Positions 7,053 to 14,988 are shown, counted from the stretch's first letter. The stretch: 25,522 nucleotides of DNA from JBGTBQ01 sp041749275 (GCA_041749275.1 JBGTBQ010000257.1:1-25522), one strand, 5' to 3'. Made by a program: numbers and translations. The notes: generated by a model from the letters alone, not told the origin.

Positions 7053-7074
7053 ACTCTCAGCGGCGCAAACGAGA

Positions 7075-8379
7075 TCAATCCTTCATCATCCTGTCGTCAC
7101 GGCTGGCGTTGAACTGCCGCTTGCGTAGCTCCGGGGGCTGACGCTGTTGCTGGCCGGCGTCCTGAGCGGTCGTGCTCGCGCCCGCGCCGGAGGGCCGGTA
7201 GACATAGTTGTCGCGCGCGCGGACGACGAGGTTGGGCCGCTTGACGCGCACCTTGAGTTGTCGCCGCTCGACGGCGCTCGACTGGCGCGTGGGGTAATAG
7301 CCGAGGCTGTACTGGCGGCGCAGTTCGTCGGCGATGTTGGTGAAGGCATACTCTAAACGGGAGAGGTCGTCGGCGGTGTGATGGCGGCCTCCCGTCCGCA
7401 CGGCCATCTCACGTAGATATTCACCCGCGCGCCGGTACTCCTCGCGCGTCGTGCCTGTCCCTCCGCCACCTCTGCCGCCGCCGGGGAGCCGCCCGCCTCT
7501 GCCTCCGCCGCCGAGAATGATGTCAGTGAGGATGTCGCCGATGCCCGGTTTGCCTCTCCCGCCGCCCCCGCCACCGGGCCAACCGCCCCCACCGCCGCCC
7601 TGATCCAGATAAGTGTCGTACTGAATGGGGTAGACGATGGCGTCCAACTCTTCGGCGTCGGCAAGGTTGCCGCTCATGCTCGCGTGCTTGCTCGAAGAGT
7701 CCACGCCGTCGGTGAAGAGGACGATGGCCTTGCGCCCCTTAATTCGGTTGAAGCGTTTTTTGATGATCTGGTCAACGGCGTCGTAGAGCCGCGTCCCGCC
7801 GCCCGTGCGCGTCTGCCGGATCGCGTTGCGGAGCGCGCGGCGGTCGCTCGTCGCCTCGGCGTGGAAGCGTATGTCGTCATCGAAGGAGACGACGAGGACT
7901 TTGTCTTCGGGGCCGAGTTGATCGAGGAAGGCGATGGCGGCGTCCTGTATGTCGTCGAGCTTGAAGCGCGTCGAGCCGCTCGTGTCGAGCACGAGCGCGA
8001 CGGTGAAGGGAACTTCCGTCGTGGCGAAGTAGGCGACCTGCTGTTCAGTCCCGTCCTCGAAAATGCGGAAGTCTTCTTTCCGCAGACCGGAGATAAAGCG
8101 ACCGTCACGATCCATGATGCTGACGGGGATCGTCACCAGCGCCGTGTTGACGCGCACCACCTCTTCATCACCGACCTCTTCGTTGATTTCCTGTGGCGTG
8201 GGCGTCTCGGCCTTCCCGCCCTGCGTCGTGCGCGCGGGCGTCGCCCGCGGCAGCGGACGTGGCGCGGAGGTCGCCGGCGGCGTCTGCCCGACGCGGCGCT
8301 CGCGCATCTGCGCGGAGAGGCTCTGAAACGGGACGGCGGAAAGCGCGATAAGCAGGACGAGGGCGGCAACTTTTCTCAT
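7075..8379 (-). CDS. Secreted VWFA-related protein (acidobacterial type)
   Basis: 434 residues from ATG 8379, preceded by AAGGAG with suitable spacing; an in-frame upstream start at 8415 is less likely. Residues 1-24 are a clear signal peptide (MRKVAALVLLIALSAVPFQS, cut near LSAQ). A Pro/Thr/Arg-rich linker follows, then the segment VNTALVTIPVSIMDRDGRFISG typical of the VWFA-related family abundant in Acidobacteria. The VWA domain has the MIDAS DTSGST (~127-132) and LFTDGVD. A Gly-rich block of about 55 residues (+ strand about 7440-7610) interrupts the domain before the closing YSLGYYPT. Probably a periplasmic or surface metal-dependent binding protein; the ligand is unknown. Confidence 0.87.
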   Translation of the reverse strand: MRKVAALVLLIALSAVPFQSLSAQMRERRVGQTPPATSAPRPLPRATPARTTQGGKAETPTPQEINEEVGDEEVVRVNTALVTIPVSIMDRDGRFISGLRKEDFRIFEDGTEQQVAYFATTEVPFTVALVLDTSGSTRFKLDDIQDAAIAFLDQLGPEDKVLVVSFDDDIRFHAEATSDRRALRNAIRQTRTGGGTRLYDAVDQIIKKRFNRIKGRKAIVLFTDGVDSSSKHASMSGNLADAEELDAIVYPIQYDTYLDQGGGGGGWPGGGGGGRGKPGIGDILTDIILGGGGRGGRLPGGGRGGGGTGTTREEYRRAGEYLREMAVRTGGRHHTADDLSRLEYAFTNIADELRRQYSLGYYPTRQSSAVERRQLKVRVKRPNLVVRARDNYVYRPSGAGASTTAQDAGQQQRQPPELRKRQFNASRDDRMMKD

Positions 8380-8502
8380 AGTCTGATGAACTCCTTGCTT
8401 CGAGGCAGGAAACACTTTACGCCTTGACGAGGCCGGACAGAGCTTTGATTGTGCGGTACGCCGCGAGGATGCCCGAAATAATAGGGCCTCGCCGCGGACA
8501 GA

Positions 8503-8535
8503 TCAGCACCGGGAGCCGTAGCGACCGGGTGCTGA
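8503..8535. repeat. Palindromic intergenic repeat
   Basis: TCAGCACC (8503-8510) and GGTGCTGA (8528-8535) pair perfectly; CCGG at 8509-8512 and 8525-8528 could extend the stem with a bulge. The CACCGGGAGCCGTAGCGACC core has the look of a dispersed palindromic unit, but only this copy occurs in the window. It lies in the 212-base gap 8380-8591, where transcripts from the M14 gene would end, so it may also act as a terminator. Confidence 0.5.
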
Positions 8536-8591
8536 CCGGGTGGCGCTCAAACCGCACATCAGGCTCCTTTTGCCTCCGACATCCATCCCCG

Positions 8592-11135
8592 TTATTGGAT
8601 TGCATTGAAGACGAAGGGAAACGTGCCCCACGTCTGCGCGCGGTGCTGCGGGCGGAAGCCGATGAGACGGACGCGCCCCTTGCCGACGGAGACTTCGACG
8701 AGCGCGGCCTTGCCCGCGAGATAATGCGGGCCGAGGAGCCAGCCGGAGCGCAGCACCTCCTCTTGCTTTTCGGCGTAACGCGCGACCACTTCGACGCGCT
8801 TCGCGTCCTTCACCTCGAAGGCGGAGCTGTTGACGAAGTAGGCGTCCACGAGACGCGGCAGACCGCGCGCGAGCGTGTGCGACGTGTCAACCTCGACGCG
8901 GAGGATCGAGCCGGGACAGTAGAAGTCGCTCGTCTTCAAGCCTTCGAGCGCGTTGCGGAGCGGAAGATCGAAGTGCTTGATGGCGAAATCGGTCGAGTCG
9001 TCCCAGCAGACGAGCGTGCCGCCATCTTCCACAAAGCGGCGCAGCGCGGCGACGCCCGCTTCGCCGACGCCGCCCGTGAACTCCGGCGGGGCGGTATTCT
9101 TCGCACGCCCTTCGACGATCTCACGGTCGCGCATCGAGGGCAGCACGATCACGTCGAACTTGTCGCGCAAATTTCCGGCGCGCACGTCCGCGTCGCGCAG
9201 AGATGTGTAGGGCACGTTGAAGGTGTCGAAGACGTAGCGCGTCCAACCCTCGTCCATCGAACCCGTCCAGCTTTTGTAGAGCGCGAGCCGGACGGGTCGC
9301 TTGAGCGGATTCTGGATAGGCGACCTTTCATCCGCCGCCAGCGAAAGCCCAAAGTCGCGGCGCACGTCCCGGTCGCCCGGAATCAATTTCAACCGGCGTT
9401 CGGCGGGCGGCTCGACGATGCGGAGGACGCGCGTCGTCTCGACGCCCATCTGCATCGGCAGCGTCCAGCCGGCCACATCGTAGGGGCGTTCGGCCTCGCC
9501 CGTAGCGGTGCGGCGTTCGGGATAAGTCTGCCGCTCGAAAAGCGTCTGCACGTTCGCGCGGTAGGGCTGTGCGAGAAAGACGAGATAGCTGCCGAGCGGA
9601 ATATCCTGCGGCTTGTGCTCCGCGCCGTTGGTGCCTTCGTGTTTGACGGCGTGGATTTGCCGGTCGAGAACGCCGTGTATCTCGCGTTCCAGACGATGAA
9701 CTTCGACGCCCTGCTCGACGAGCGTGCCGATCATTTTGGCGACCGCTTCGTCGCGCCCCTGTCCGGCGGGGATGAGATAGGCGAGCGTCGCGTCGTCGCT
9801 TTCGCGCGCCGGCTTTTCGTCGGCACCTTGCGGCGGCCAGTCGAGCGCGCGGCGTCCGAGTTCATAAAAATTACGCAGGTAACGCTCGCGGTACGCGGAG
9901 GCCATCGAAAGCACCGCGCGCGCGGCGACGAGTTCCATATCGCGGATGTCGCGTGGTCGCCACGCGCCGCCGGGCCACGGGTCAGGAAAATTAGTCAACG
10001 GCACGAGCGCGCCGTTCGCCATCCCGCGCGAGCGCGCACGCTCAAGCTCTTCGGGTTTGACCGTGATCGGCGTCATCAATTTTGCGCTCGCCGCTTCCGA
10101 GAGGATGCCGACGGAGTTGTGATAGTAGGGCGCGGTGCGAAAGCCGCCGTGCCACCACGTGTCGTACATCGCGTTGGTGATGACTCCACGGAAGCCCGCG
10201 GCCTGCAAGTCGGCGGCGACCTTGTGGCCGACGAGTCCGACCTCGCGCAACAGGAGCGGCGCGATGTGCGGGTTCGGCGGGTCGTAGAAGGGCGGGATGA
10301 AGAAGCGCGAGCCGGTTGAACCTTGCTGGTGTACGTCGTAGACGATCTGCGGGAACCACTCCTTCCAGAAGAGTCGCGTGATGGCGCGCGTCTCCTTGAG
10401 GTTGAGCATGAACCAGTCGCGGTTGTTGTCGTGGCCGGCGTAGTGGTGATAAAGCTCCGGCGGTTCGCTCCCCTCCCACGGCTTGCCGAGAGATTTGCGA
10501 TACCAGTCGGCGACGATGTCGTTACCGTCGGGATTGGCCGAGGGGATGAGCAGCAGAATCGTGTTCCGCAGTATCTCCCGCGTCGCCTCGTCATTCGCCG
10601 AAGCTAGTTGATATGCGAGCTGCATCGCCATCTGCGAGCCGACGATTTCGGTCGAGTGAATCGAGCACGAGATGGCGACGATTGTCTTGCCTTCGCGGAT
10701 GAGGCGTTCGCGCTCGGCGTCGGACGTAACGAGTCGCGGGTCGGCGAGACGGCGCTGCATCTCTTTGTATTTGGCGAGTTCGCGTATATTCTCAGGCGCG
10801 CTGATATAAGCGACGACGAGCGGTCGGCCCAGTGTCGTCCGACCGATCTGCTCGACGCGCACGCGGTCGCTGTCGCGGTCGAGGCGCGCGAAGTAGTTTC
10901 TGATCTGCGTCCAGTCGGCCACTTTGCGGTCGTCGCCGGGCGTGAAGCCGAGGAAGGTGGCCGGTGAAGTAACGTTCCGGGCCGGCCACGCGCGCGTCGT
11001 CACGCCTTCTCGACGCCGGCGCTGGCGCGCTTCCATGTCCTGCGCCGCAAGGGCGAGCGGTTGGAAGACGAGGACGAGGGCGAAGGCGAAAGACGCCAGA
11101 GCGAAAAAGTGTTGGCGAAGGGATACGTGATGCAT
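8592..11135 (-). CDS. Secreted M14-family zinc carboxypeptidase
   Basis: 847 residues from ATG 11135; ATG 11153 is the alternative and neither has a strong ribosome site. Signal peptide at residues ~1-32 (HFFALASFAFALVLVFQPLA, cut near ALAAQ). The M14 domain follows: HSTE in CSIHSTEIVGSQ (zinc His and Glu), NPDGND and RDWFMLN, then VYDVHQQG (third zinc ligand) and GILSEAAS (probable catalytic Glu). The large C-terminal half includes a glutamine-amidotransferase-like region (FDVIVLPSMRDREIVEG, LRRFVEDGGTLVCWDDS). This architecture is common in Acidobacteria and Bacteroidetes exported peptidases. It probably degrades peptides or peptidoglycan-type substrates in the periplasm; specificity is unknown. 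Divergent from the acyltransferase. Confidence 0.88.
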   Translation of the reverse strand: MHHVSLRQHFFALASFAFALVLVFQPLALAAQDMEARQRRRREGVTTRAWPARNVTSPATFLGFTPGDDRKVADWTQIRNYFARLDRDSDRVRVEQIGRTTLGRPLVVAYISAPENIRELAKYKEMQRRLADPRLVTSDAERERLIREGKTIVAISCSIHSTEIVGSQMAMQLAYQLASANDEATREILRNTILLLIPSANPDGNDIVADWYRKSLGKPWEGSEPPELYHHYAGHDNNRDWFMLNLKETRAITRLFWKEWFPQIVYDVHQQGSTGSRFFIPPFYDPPNPHIAPLLLREVGLVGHKVAADLQAAGFRGVITNAMYDTWWHGGFRTAPYYHNSVGILSEAASAKLMTPITVKPEELERARSRGMANGALVPLTNFPDPWPGGAWRPRDIRDMELVAARAVLSMASAYRERYLRNFYELGRRALDWPPQGADEKPARESDDATLAYLIPAGQGRDEAVAKMIGTLVEQGVEVHRLEREIHGVLDRQIHAVKHEGTNGAEHKPQDIPLGSYLVFLAQPYRANVQTLFERQTYPERRTATGEAERPYDVAGWTLPMQMGVETTRVLRIVEPPAERRLKLIPGDRDVRRDFGLSLAADERSPIQNPLKRPVRLALYKSWTGSMDEGWTRYVFDTFNVPYTSLRDADVRAGNLRDKFDVIVLPSMRDREIVEGRAKNTAPPEFTGGVGEAGVAALRRFVEDGGTLVCWDDSTDFAIKHFDLPLRNALEGLKTSDFYCPGSILRVEVDTSHTLARGLPRLVDAYFVNSSAFEVKDAKRVEVVARYAEKQEEVLRSGWLLGPHYLAGKAALVEVSVGKGRVRLIGFRPQHRAQTWGTFPFVFNAIQ

Positions 11136-11951
11136 CCTGAAAGTCTCTCTCATGAGATTGAAAGTCGTGGCGAAAGCGGGAGTGTGCAACGGGCGAAGTC
11201 TAGCACAACGCTCGCGGGAAGGCTCGCGGGGCGACTCTGGTACTGGTGGTCTCTATTCGTCGCGGCGATGCTCCTGCTCATCTTCGGCCCGCCCTCGATT
11301 CTGGTTTCGTACCTCGCGGGGCGGCGCGAGTGGGTCTATCCGTGGGCGCTCTTCGGCGCGCGTAACTGGCTACGTCTGAGCGGCGCGCGCGTGCGCGTGC
11401 GCGGACTCGAACACCTCGACCCGCGACAGTCTTACGTCTTCATCGCCAACCATCGCTCGTTTCTCGACACGGCGACTCTCTTCTACCATCTGGGGCGGCG
11501 CATCGGCGTCATCGCCAAGAAGGAACTGTTGAAAGTGCCGATCCTCGGCTATGGCATGGGCTACGTCAACATCATGGCGATTGACCGCTCGAACCGGAAG
11601 CGCGCCATCGAGACGATGCGGGCCGCGACCGACCGGCTGCGCCGCGGCGTCTCGTTCGGCGTCTTCGCCGAAGGGACGCGCGCGCGTCCCGGCGAGCTAC
11701 TGCCGTTCAAGAAGGGCGCTTTCTACATGGCGGCGGAGGCGGGCGTTCCCGTCGTGCCCGTCGCCATCAAGAACACGGATGCGCTGATGGGTAAGGGGAC
11801 GGGCGTCGCGCGGCCCGGCGTCATTGAGATGGTGTTGCTACCGCCCGTCTCGACCGAGGGCGTTGAGACCGACGAGGAGATCGCGCGTCTCGCCAAACAC
11901 GTCAACGCACTCGTCGCCGAGGAGCTTGGAGTGAAGTCGAAAGAGAAATGA
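11130..11951 (+). CDS. plsC: PlsC-type 1-acyl-sn-glycerol-3-phosphate acyltransferase
   Basis: Predicted to transfer an acyl chain to lysophosphatidic acid, giving phosphatidic acid at the inner membrane. 273 residues from ATG 11130, preceded by GAAGGGA with 7-8 base spacing. A hydrophobic anchor lies at ~38-62 (WYWWSLFVAAMLLLIFGPPS). The acyltransferase motifs are in order: NHRSFLD (HX4D, H108-D113), KKELLKVPILGYGMG, FAEGTRARPGELLPFKKGAF (motif III) and VPVVPVAIKN (motif IV). All are intact. Its first six bases, ATGCAT, are also the inverted start of the M14 gene. Function is firm at family level; the exact acceptor is not. Confidence 0.92.
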   Translation: MHPESLSHEIESRGESGSVQRAKSSTTLAGRLAGRLWYWWSLFVAAMLLLIFGPPSILVSYLAGRREWVYPWALFGARNWLRLSGARVRVRGLEHLDPRQSYVFIANHRSFLDTATLFYHLGRRIGVIAKKELLKVPILGYGMGYVNIMAIDRSNRKRAIETMRAATDRLRRGVSFGVFAEGTRARPGELLPFKKGAFYMAAEAGVPVVPVAIKNTDALMGKGTGVARPGVIEMVLLPPVSTEGVETDEEIARLAKHVNALVAEELGVKSKEK

Positions 11952-11997
11952 AGGCCGGAATAAAGTGGGTGAATCGCCGCTACGGGGCGGAAAAGCG

Positions 11998-12050
11998 CGC
12001 ATAAAAGGAATGGCCGGAAGCGTAATGCTCCCGGCCATTCCCTTTATGCG
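11998..12050. terminator. Bidirectional hairpin terminator
   Basis: CGCATAAAAGGAATGGCCGG (11998-12017) pairs with CCGGCCATTCCCTTTATGCG (12031-12050) around a 13-base loop, with one mismatch or bulge. It separates the convergent acyltransferase and LolA-like genes and has A/T tracts suited to both directions. Confidence 0.8.
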
Positions 12051-12070
12051 TTCGGCGTTCGTTGAAACTC

Positions 12071-12958
12071 TTACGGCTTTGGCTTCGACGGCTGGGGCGT
12101 CGGGGTCGGCTTTGCCTCCGGCTTTTCGTCATCCTTGTCGAGAACGCCCGGCTCGCCCTCCGCGATGACGCGCACCTTGCCGCGCAGTCGCTCGAAGTCC
12201 TCGAACTTGACGCGCAGACGGATGCGGACGGTCTGACCGTTCTTGAAGACGAGTTCGTCGTCGGCGAAGGCGTAGGTCGGGAACCAGTACTTGCCGTCAA
12301 TCTGCTCGCGGTAGGTCTCGAAGGTGGGGAAGCGCTGCTCGAATTCGGGCACGCCCTTGCCGCGCGCCTTGACGATCTGGTAGTCGCGGTCGTCAACCCA
12401 GATGCGCCCCTCGAAGTAACGCTCCGGTTTCTTCGACTTCTTCAACTCCTTCAGACGCCGTTCGTCGGAGAGGATTTTCGGCGACACGTCGAAGACGTAG
12501 AGGTCGAGGTCGTCAATCTTCTCCCTGCCGACATAAGACACGTTGTAGTCATTAATCTTCGAGCCTTCGAGCGCGAACGCCTGCACGCCGCCGAGGTCTT
12601 CGAGGTCTTCGGGCGTGACGCTGATGGCCGTGATGGTCGGCATCGGGAAGAAGAGAATCTTCTCGTAGAGGTTGCCGCTGTCGTCGAAGACGAAGCGCGA
12701 GGTGCGGTGGTACTCGCCCGAAATCTGGCCGCCCAACCCGATGGTTTGCATCACTGCGTCGCGCTTGAAACTGTATTCGTTGAACGCCTTGCGGAACTCC
12801 GCCTCTCTGGCCGCGAACGTGCGAATGATGCGGTCAACATCCACGGGCGCGCCCGAACGGTTGACGACGGAAGCGCCCGCCGTCTGCTGTTGCGCGCCGA
12901 CCGCGAGCGGCGTCAGGCACAAGGCCGCCGCGAACGCTAACAAAGAGAATCTCGTCAT
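12071..12958 (-). CDS. Secreted protein, probable LolA-like (outer-membrane lipoprotein-sorting) fold
   Basis: 295 residues from ATG 12958, chosen because it starts a good signal peptide (MTRFSLLAFAAALCLTPLAV, cut near VGAQQQ) after CAGGGAC; the longer start at 13036 has no such start. The mature part is rich in beta-strand pattern: GQISGEYHRTSRFVFDDSGNLYEKI, LYVFDVSPKIL, RYFEGRIWVDDRDYQIVKARGKG and KYWFPTYAFAD. FEGRIWVDDRDYQIVK resembles the MucB/RseB/LolA type lipid-binding fold, where the strand order reads property, conversion, residual. The C-terminus is a Pro/Thr/Lys tail. The family assignment is tentative and the biological role unknown; probably periplasmic. Confidence 0.7.
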   Translation of the reverse strand: MTRFSLLAFAAALCLTPLAVGAQQQTAGASVVNRSGAPVDVDRIIRTFAAREAEFRKAFNEYSFKRDAVMQTIGLGGQISGEYHRTSRFVFDDSGNLYEKILFFPMPTITAISVTPEDLEDLGGVQAFALEGSKINDYNVSYVGREKIDDLDLYVFDVSPKILSDERRLKELKKSKKPERYFEGRIWVDDRDYQIVKARGKGVPEFEQRFPTFETYREQIDGKYWFPTYAFADDELVFKNGQTVRIRLRVKFEDFERLRGKVRVIAEGEPGVLDKDDEKPEAKPTPTPQPSKPKP

Positions 12959-13186
12959 GGTGGTCCCTGCTTTTTTGAAGCTTTGATTCGATACCGGCGA
13001 AGCCGCGTGCCTGCCGGGACATTGAAAAATGCACAATTTCAGATGCTCTCAGGCAGTTGCGTGTTGCTTGCGAAATGCTGGTCGAAGCAAGGCGCGGCCC
13101 CGCACGCATACAGTTATCGGCAGCGTCGAACCATCAAGCGGCGCGGGTAGGGAATAGCCCTTGCCCCTACGGTTCATCCGACGAAC

Positions 13187-14035
13187 TCATCCGACGAACT
13201 CCGCCTCCACGCGGCGCGGGATGACGCCGCGCGCGGCGCCCTCGTCGAGCAGGCGCTGGACTGCCGTGCGCCCGCGCGCGGTGTAGTCGAGCGTCAACTG
13301 GTTGACCCACATCCCGACGAAGCGGTCGGCAAGACCCTTATCCATGTCGCGCGCGAACTGCATCGCATAGTCGAGCGCGTCCGCGCGATGGTCGAGCGCG
13401 TATTGGATGGATTCGTGGAGATAGCCGGAGACGCGCTTGATCGTGTCGGGGCCGAGTTCGCGCCGGATGGCGTTGCCGCCCATCGGCAGCGGCAAATCAG
13501 TCCACTCCTTCCACCACTCGCCGAGGTCAACGACCTTACGCAGACCGAGATTCTGATAAAAGAGTTGTCCCTCGTGAATCAGCAGCCCGGCGTCGGCGCG
13601 TTTCTCCTCGACGGCCTTGATGATCTGGTCGAAGGGGACGACCTCGTACTCGAAGTCCGGGCACAGGATGCGGAGCGCGAGGAAGGCGCTCGTCAGCTTG
13701 CCGGGGACGGCGATTTTCAGACGCGGCAAATCCTCCACCTTGAACGGCTCGCGCGCGACGACGATGGGGCCGTAGCCATCGCCGATGCTCGCCCCGTGCG
13801 GCAGCAGCACGTACTTGTCCGCGAGATAGGCGTAGGCGTGGAAGCTGATGGCCGTCACGTCATAGACGCCGCCGAGAGCCTTCTCATTCAAAGTCTGGAT
13901 GTCTTCGAGCACGTGCTCGAACTTGAGGCCGCCCGTGTCAATCTTGTTCGTCGCCAGTGCGTAGAACATGAAGGCGTCGTCGGAGTCGGGCGAGTGTGCG
14001 ACGGTGATGGTGCGTGTTTCGGTTGTGGTTGACAT
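13187..14035 (-). CDS. mqnD: 1,4-dihydroxy-6-naphthoate synthase (futalosine pathway)
   Basis: Converts cyclic dehypoxanthinylfutalosine to 1,4-dihydroxy-6-naphthoate, late in futalosine menaquinone synthesis. 282 residues from ATG 14035. Family features are TVAHSPDSDDAFMFYAL, TAISFHAYAYL, YGPIVVAREP, KIAVPGKLTSAFLAL and GLLIHEGQLFYQNLGL, with a periplasmic-binding-protein-like two-lobed fold. mqnE lies upstream on the same strand, so this is part of a menaquinone run. Between it and the secreted 183-residue gene sit brnTA, a hybrid fragment that copies codons 1-20 of this gene, and a coiled-coil ORF. At the 3' end 13 bases (13174-13186) are repeated at 13187-13199, duplicating the stop region. 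Confidence 0.94.
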   Translation of the reverse strand: MSTTTETRTITVAHSPDSDDAFMFYALATNKIDTGGLKFEHVLEDIQTLNEKALGGVYDVTAISFHAYAYLADKYVLLPHGASIGDGYGPIVVAREPFKVEDLPRLKIAVPGKLTSAFLALRILCPDFEYEVVPFDQIIKAVEEKRADAGLLIHEGQLFYQNLGLRKVVDLGEWWKEWTDLPLPMGGNAIRRELGPDTIKRVSGYLHESIQYALDHRADALDYAMQFARDMDKGLADRFVGMWVNQLTLDYTARGRTAVQRLLDEGAARGVIPRRVEAEFVG

Positions 14036-14055
14036 GTTTGATAGATGAACCAATT

Positions 14056-14301
14056 TTACCCGTCGGAAATTTTCCGGCGTTGAGGTTGAGGCATAGTTGT
14101 AATCAGCGCCCGCAGCACATTGTTGACCGATTCGGGCGTAGTGAAGACCTCCGCAATGTCCGGGTCGAGCACGACGACGGTGCGGCCTTGAGTTGCGCTC
14201 GCCGCGAAGCGATTGGGTTTCGATTTGTTGTAGTCCAATCTGTATTCCCGGCGCATCTCGTCGGATACTTTCCGTTGATTAGCTGTCTGCGTTTTCTTCA
14301 T
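14056..14301 (-). CDS. brnA: BrnA-like antitoxin
   Basis: 81-residue protein whose start overlaps the end of the BrnT-like gene by 23 bases. The N-terminus is charged (MKKTQTANQRKVSDEMRREY); the C-terminal half reads GRTVVVLDPDIAEVF, then TPESVNNVLRALI, a ribbon-helix-helix pattern of the BrnA/CopG type that would bind operator DNA. Order and overlap (toxin first, antitoxin second) are those of BrnTA modules. Autorepression is inferred from the family. It ends 20 bases before mqnD, so mqnD would share its transcript. Confidence 0.8.
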   Translation of the reverse strand: MKKTQTANQRKVSDEMRREYRLDYNKSKPNRFAASATQGRTVVVLDPDIAEVFTTPESVNNVLRALITTMPQPQRRKISDG

Positions 14302-14563
14302 AATCTTGACGCTCTTTCTTGGTCAACTGCCGCGCGCTGAAAATGCGCGCCACGTTCGCCTCGCGTTCCGTAAAACAGACGAGAAGGAGGCGGCTAAGAA
14401 TTGAATGCCCGATAATGATCTCCCGACGTTCTTCAAGGGACTGCCACACATCGTCGAAAATACGAGCAAGGGGATCGCTGAAAACGGTGCTTGCTTCGTC
14501 AAAGGTTACTTTATGCTTCTTAAAGTTCGCCGCCGCTTTCGCTGTGTCCCACTCAAACTCCAT
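14279..14563 (-). CDS. brnT: BrnT-family toxin (DUF497 ribonuclease)
   Basis: 94 residues. BrnT toxins are RelE-fold RNases that block translation. The DUF497 signature is present: MEFEWDTAKAAANFKKHKVTFDEA, VFSDPLARIFDD, RREIIIGHS, LLLVCFTEREANVARIFSARQLTKKER. The Arg-Ile-x-Ser-Ala-Arg segment near the C-terminus, typical of the family, is present (IFSARQLTKKE). ATG 14563 lies just six bases after the stop of the hybrid fragment; no clear ribosome site precedes it, suggesting coupled translation. With BrnA it forms cargo inserted in the mqn run. Confidence 0.88.
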   Translation of the reverse strand: MEFEWDTAKAAANFKKHKVTFDEASTVFSDPLARIFDDVWQSLEERREIIIGHSILSRLLLVCFTEREANVARIFSARQLTKKERQDYEENADS

Positions 14564-14569
14564 ATAGGG

Positions 14570-14692
14570 CTACCGGGGTTTTGCGACCTTGATAACCTTC
14601 AAATAGTCGGCGTGGATGGTTGACTCAAAAGCCTCGTCCAAGTCGGGCGAGTGCGCGACGGTGATGGTGCGTGTTTCGGTTGTGGTCGTCAT
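14570..14692 (-). pseudogene. In-frame hybrid of mqnD start and the 183-aa gene's end
   Basis: A 40-codon open frame from ATG 14692 to TAG 14570-14572. Codons 1-20 match the mqnD start (TTTETRTITVAHSPD; 54/60 bases by hand). Codons 23-40 plus the stop match the C-terminus of the neighbouring secreted protein (ESTIHADYLKV.K.AKPR; 50/57 bases). The join falls at Ala-Phe, where the two parent genes share CGACGCCTTC, a 10-base microhomology. Similarity stops exactly at the start codon on one side and at the stop codon on the other. It sits 2 bases after the coiled-coil ORF and 6 bases before brnT. Probably a recombination scar, though it could be translated. Confidence 0.88.
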
Positions 14693-14694
14693 GG

Positions 14695-14988
14695 TTAGTC
14701 TTGGGATTTCCCTTTACGCCCCTGCTCGATAATGTCAATTAAGACATTCAGCCGCTGGTCCGTGTGTGCTTGAGCCTCTGCCAATTCAGCGACTTTGTCC
14801 GTTAAATCCTTCTGTGCCTTACCTATCTCGATCACGGTGTTGTACAGGTTGACGAACGCTCCCTCAAGACGGCTCAAGCGGGCTTCGCCTTTCACATGAG
14901 AGTCACGCATCTGCTCCATACTTTCGGCGAAGCTTTCTTGTTGCTTGATGATGAATTCCATCGTTCTCTGAATTTCTTCATTCGTCAT
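14695..14988 (-). CDS. Coiled-coil hypothetical protein (97 aa)
   Basis: 97 residues, almost wholly helical with heptad-like spacing: MEFIIKQQESFAESMEQM, LEGAFVNLYNTVIEIGKAQK, LTDKVAELAEAQAHTDQRLN, then VLIDIIEQGRKGKSQD. There is no signal peptide or membrane segment. The start at 14988 has the strongest ribosome site of this region, AAGGAGG ten bases upstream (complement of 14999-15005). I recall similar short coiled-coil proteins scattered in acidobacterial and cyanobacterial genomes near mobile or toxin genes, but no function is assigned. It is the cargo of the second unit of the duplicated slot upstream of mqnD. Confidence 0.75.
   Translation of the reverse strand: MTNEEIQRTMEFIIKQQESFAESMEQMRDSHVKGEARLSRLEGAFVNLYNTVIEIGKAQKDLTDKVAELAEAQAHTDQRLNVLIDIIEQGRKGKSQD

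Noticed and set aside
8424..10319. 631-residue plus-strand open frame
   Set aside because: It is antisense to the M14 peptidase, is Arg/Asp/Glu/Val-rich and has no domain; GC-rich mirror of the real gene.
12062..12940. 292-residue plus-strand open frame
   Set aside because: Antisense to the LolA-like gene, with typical shadow composition and no family features.
13388..14032. 214-residue plus-strand open frame
   Set aside because: Complete antisense shadow of mqnD.
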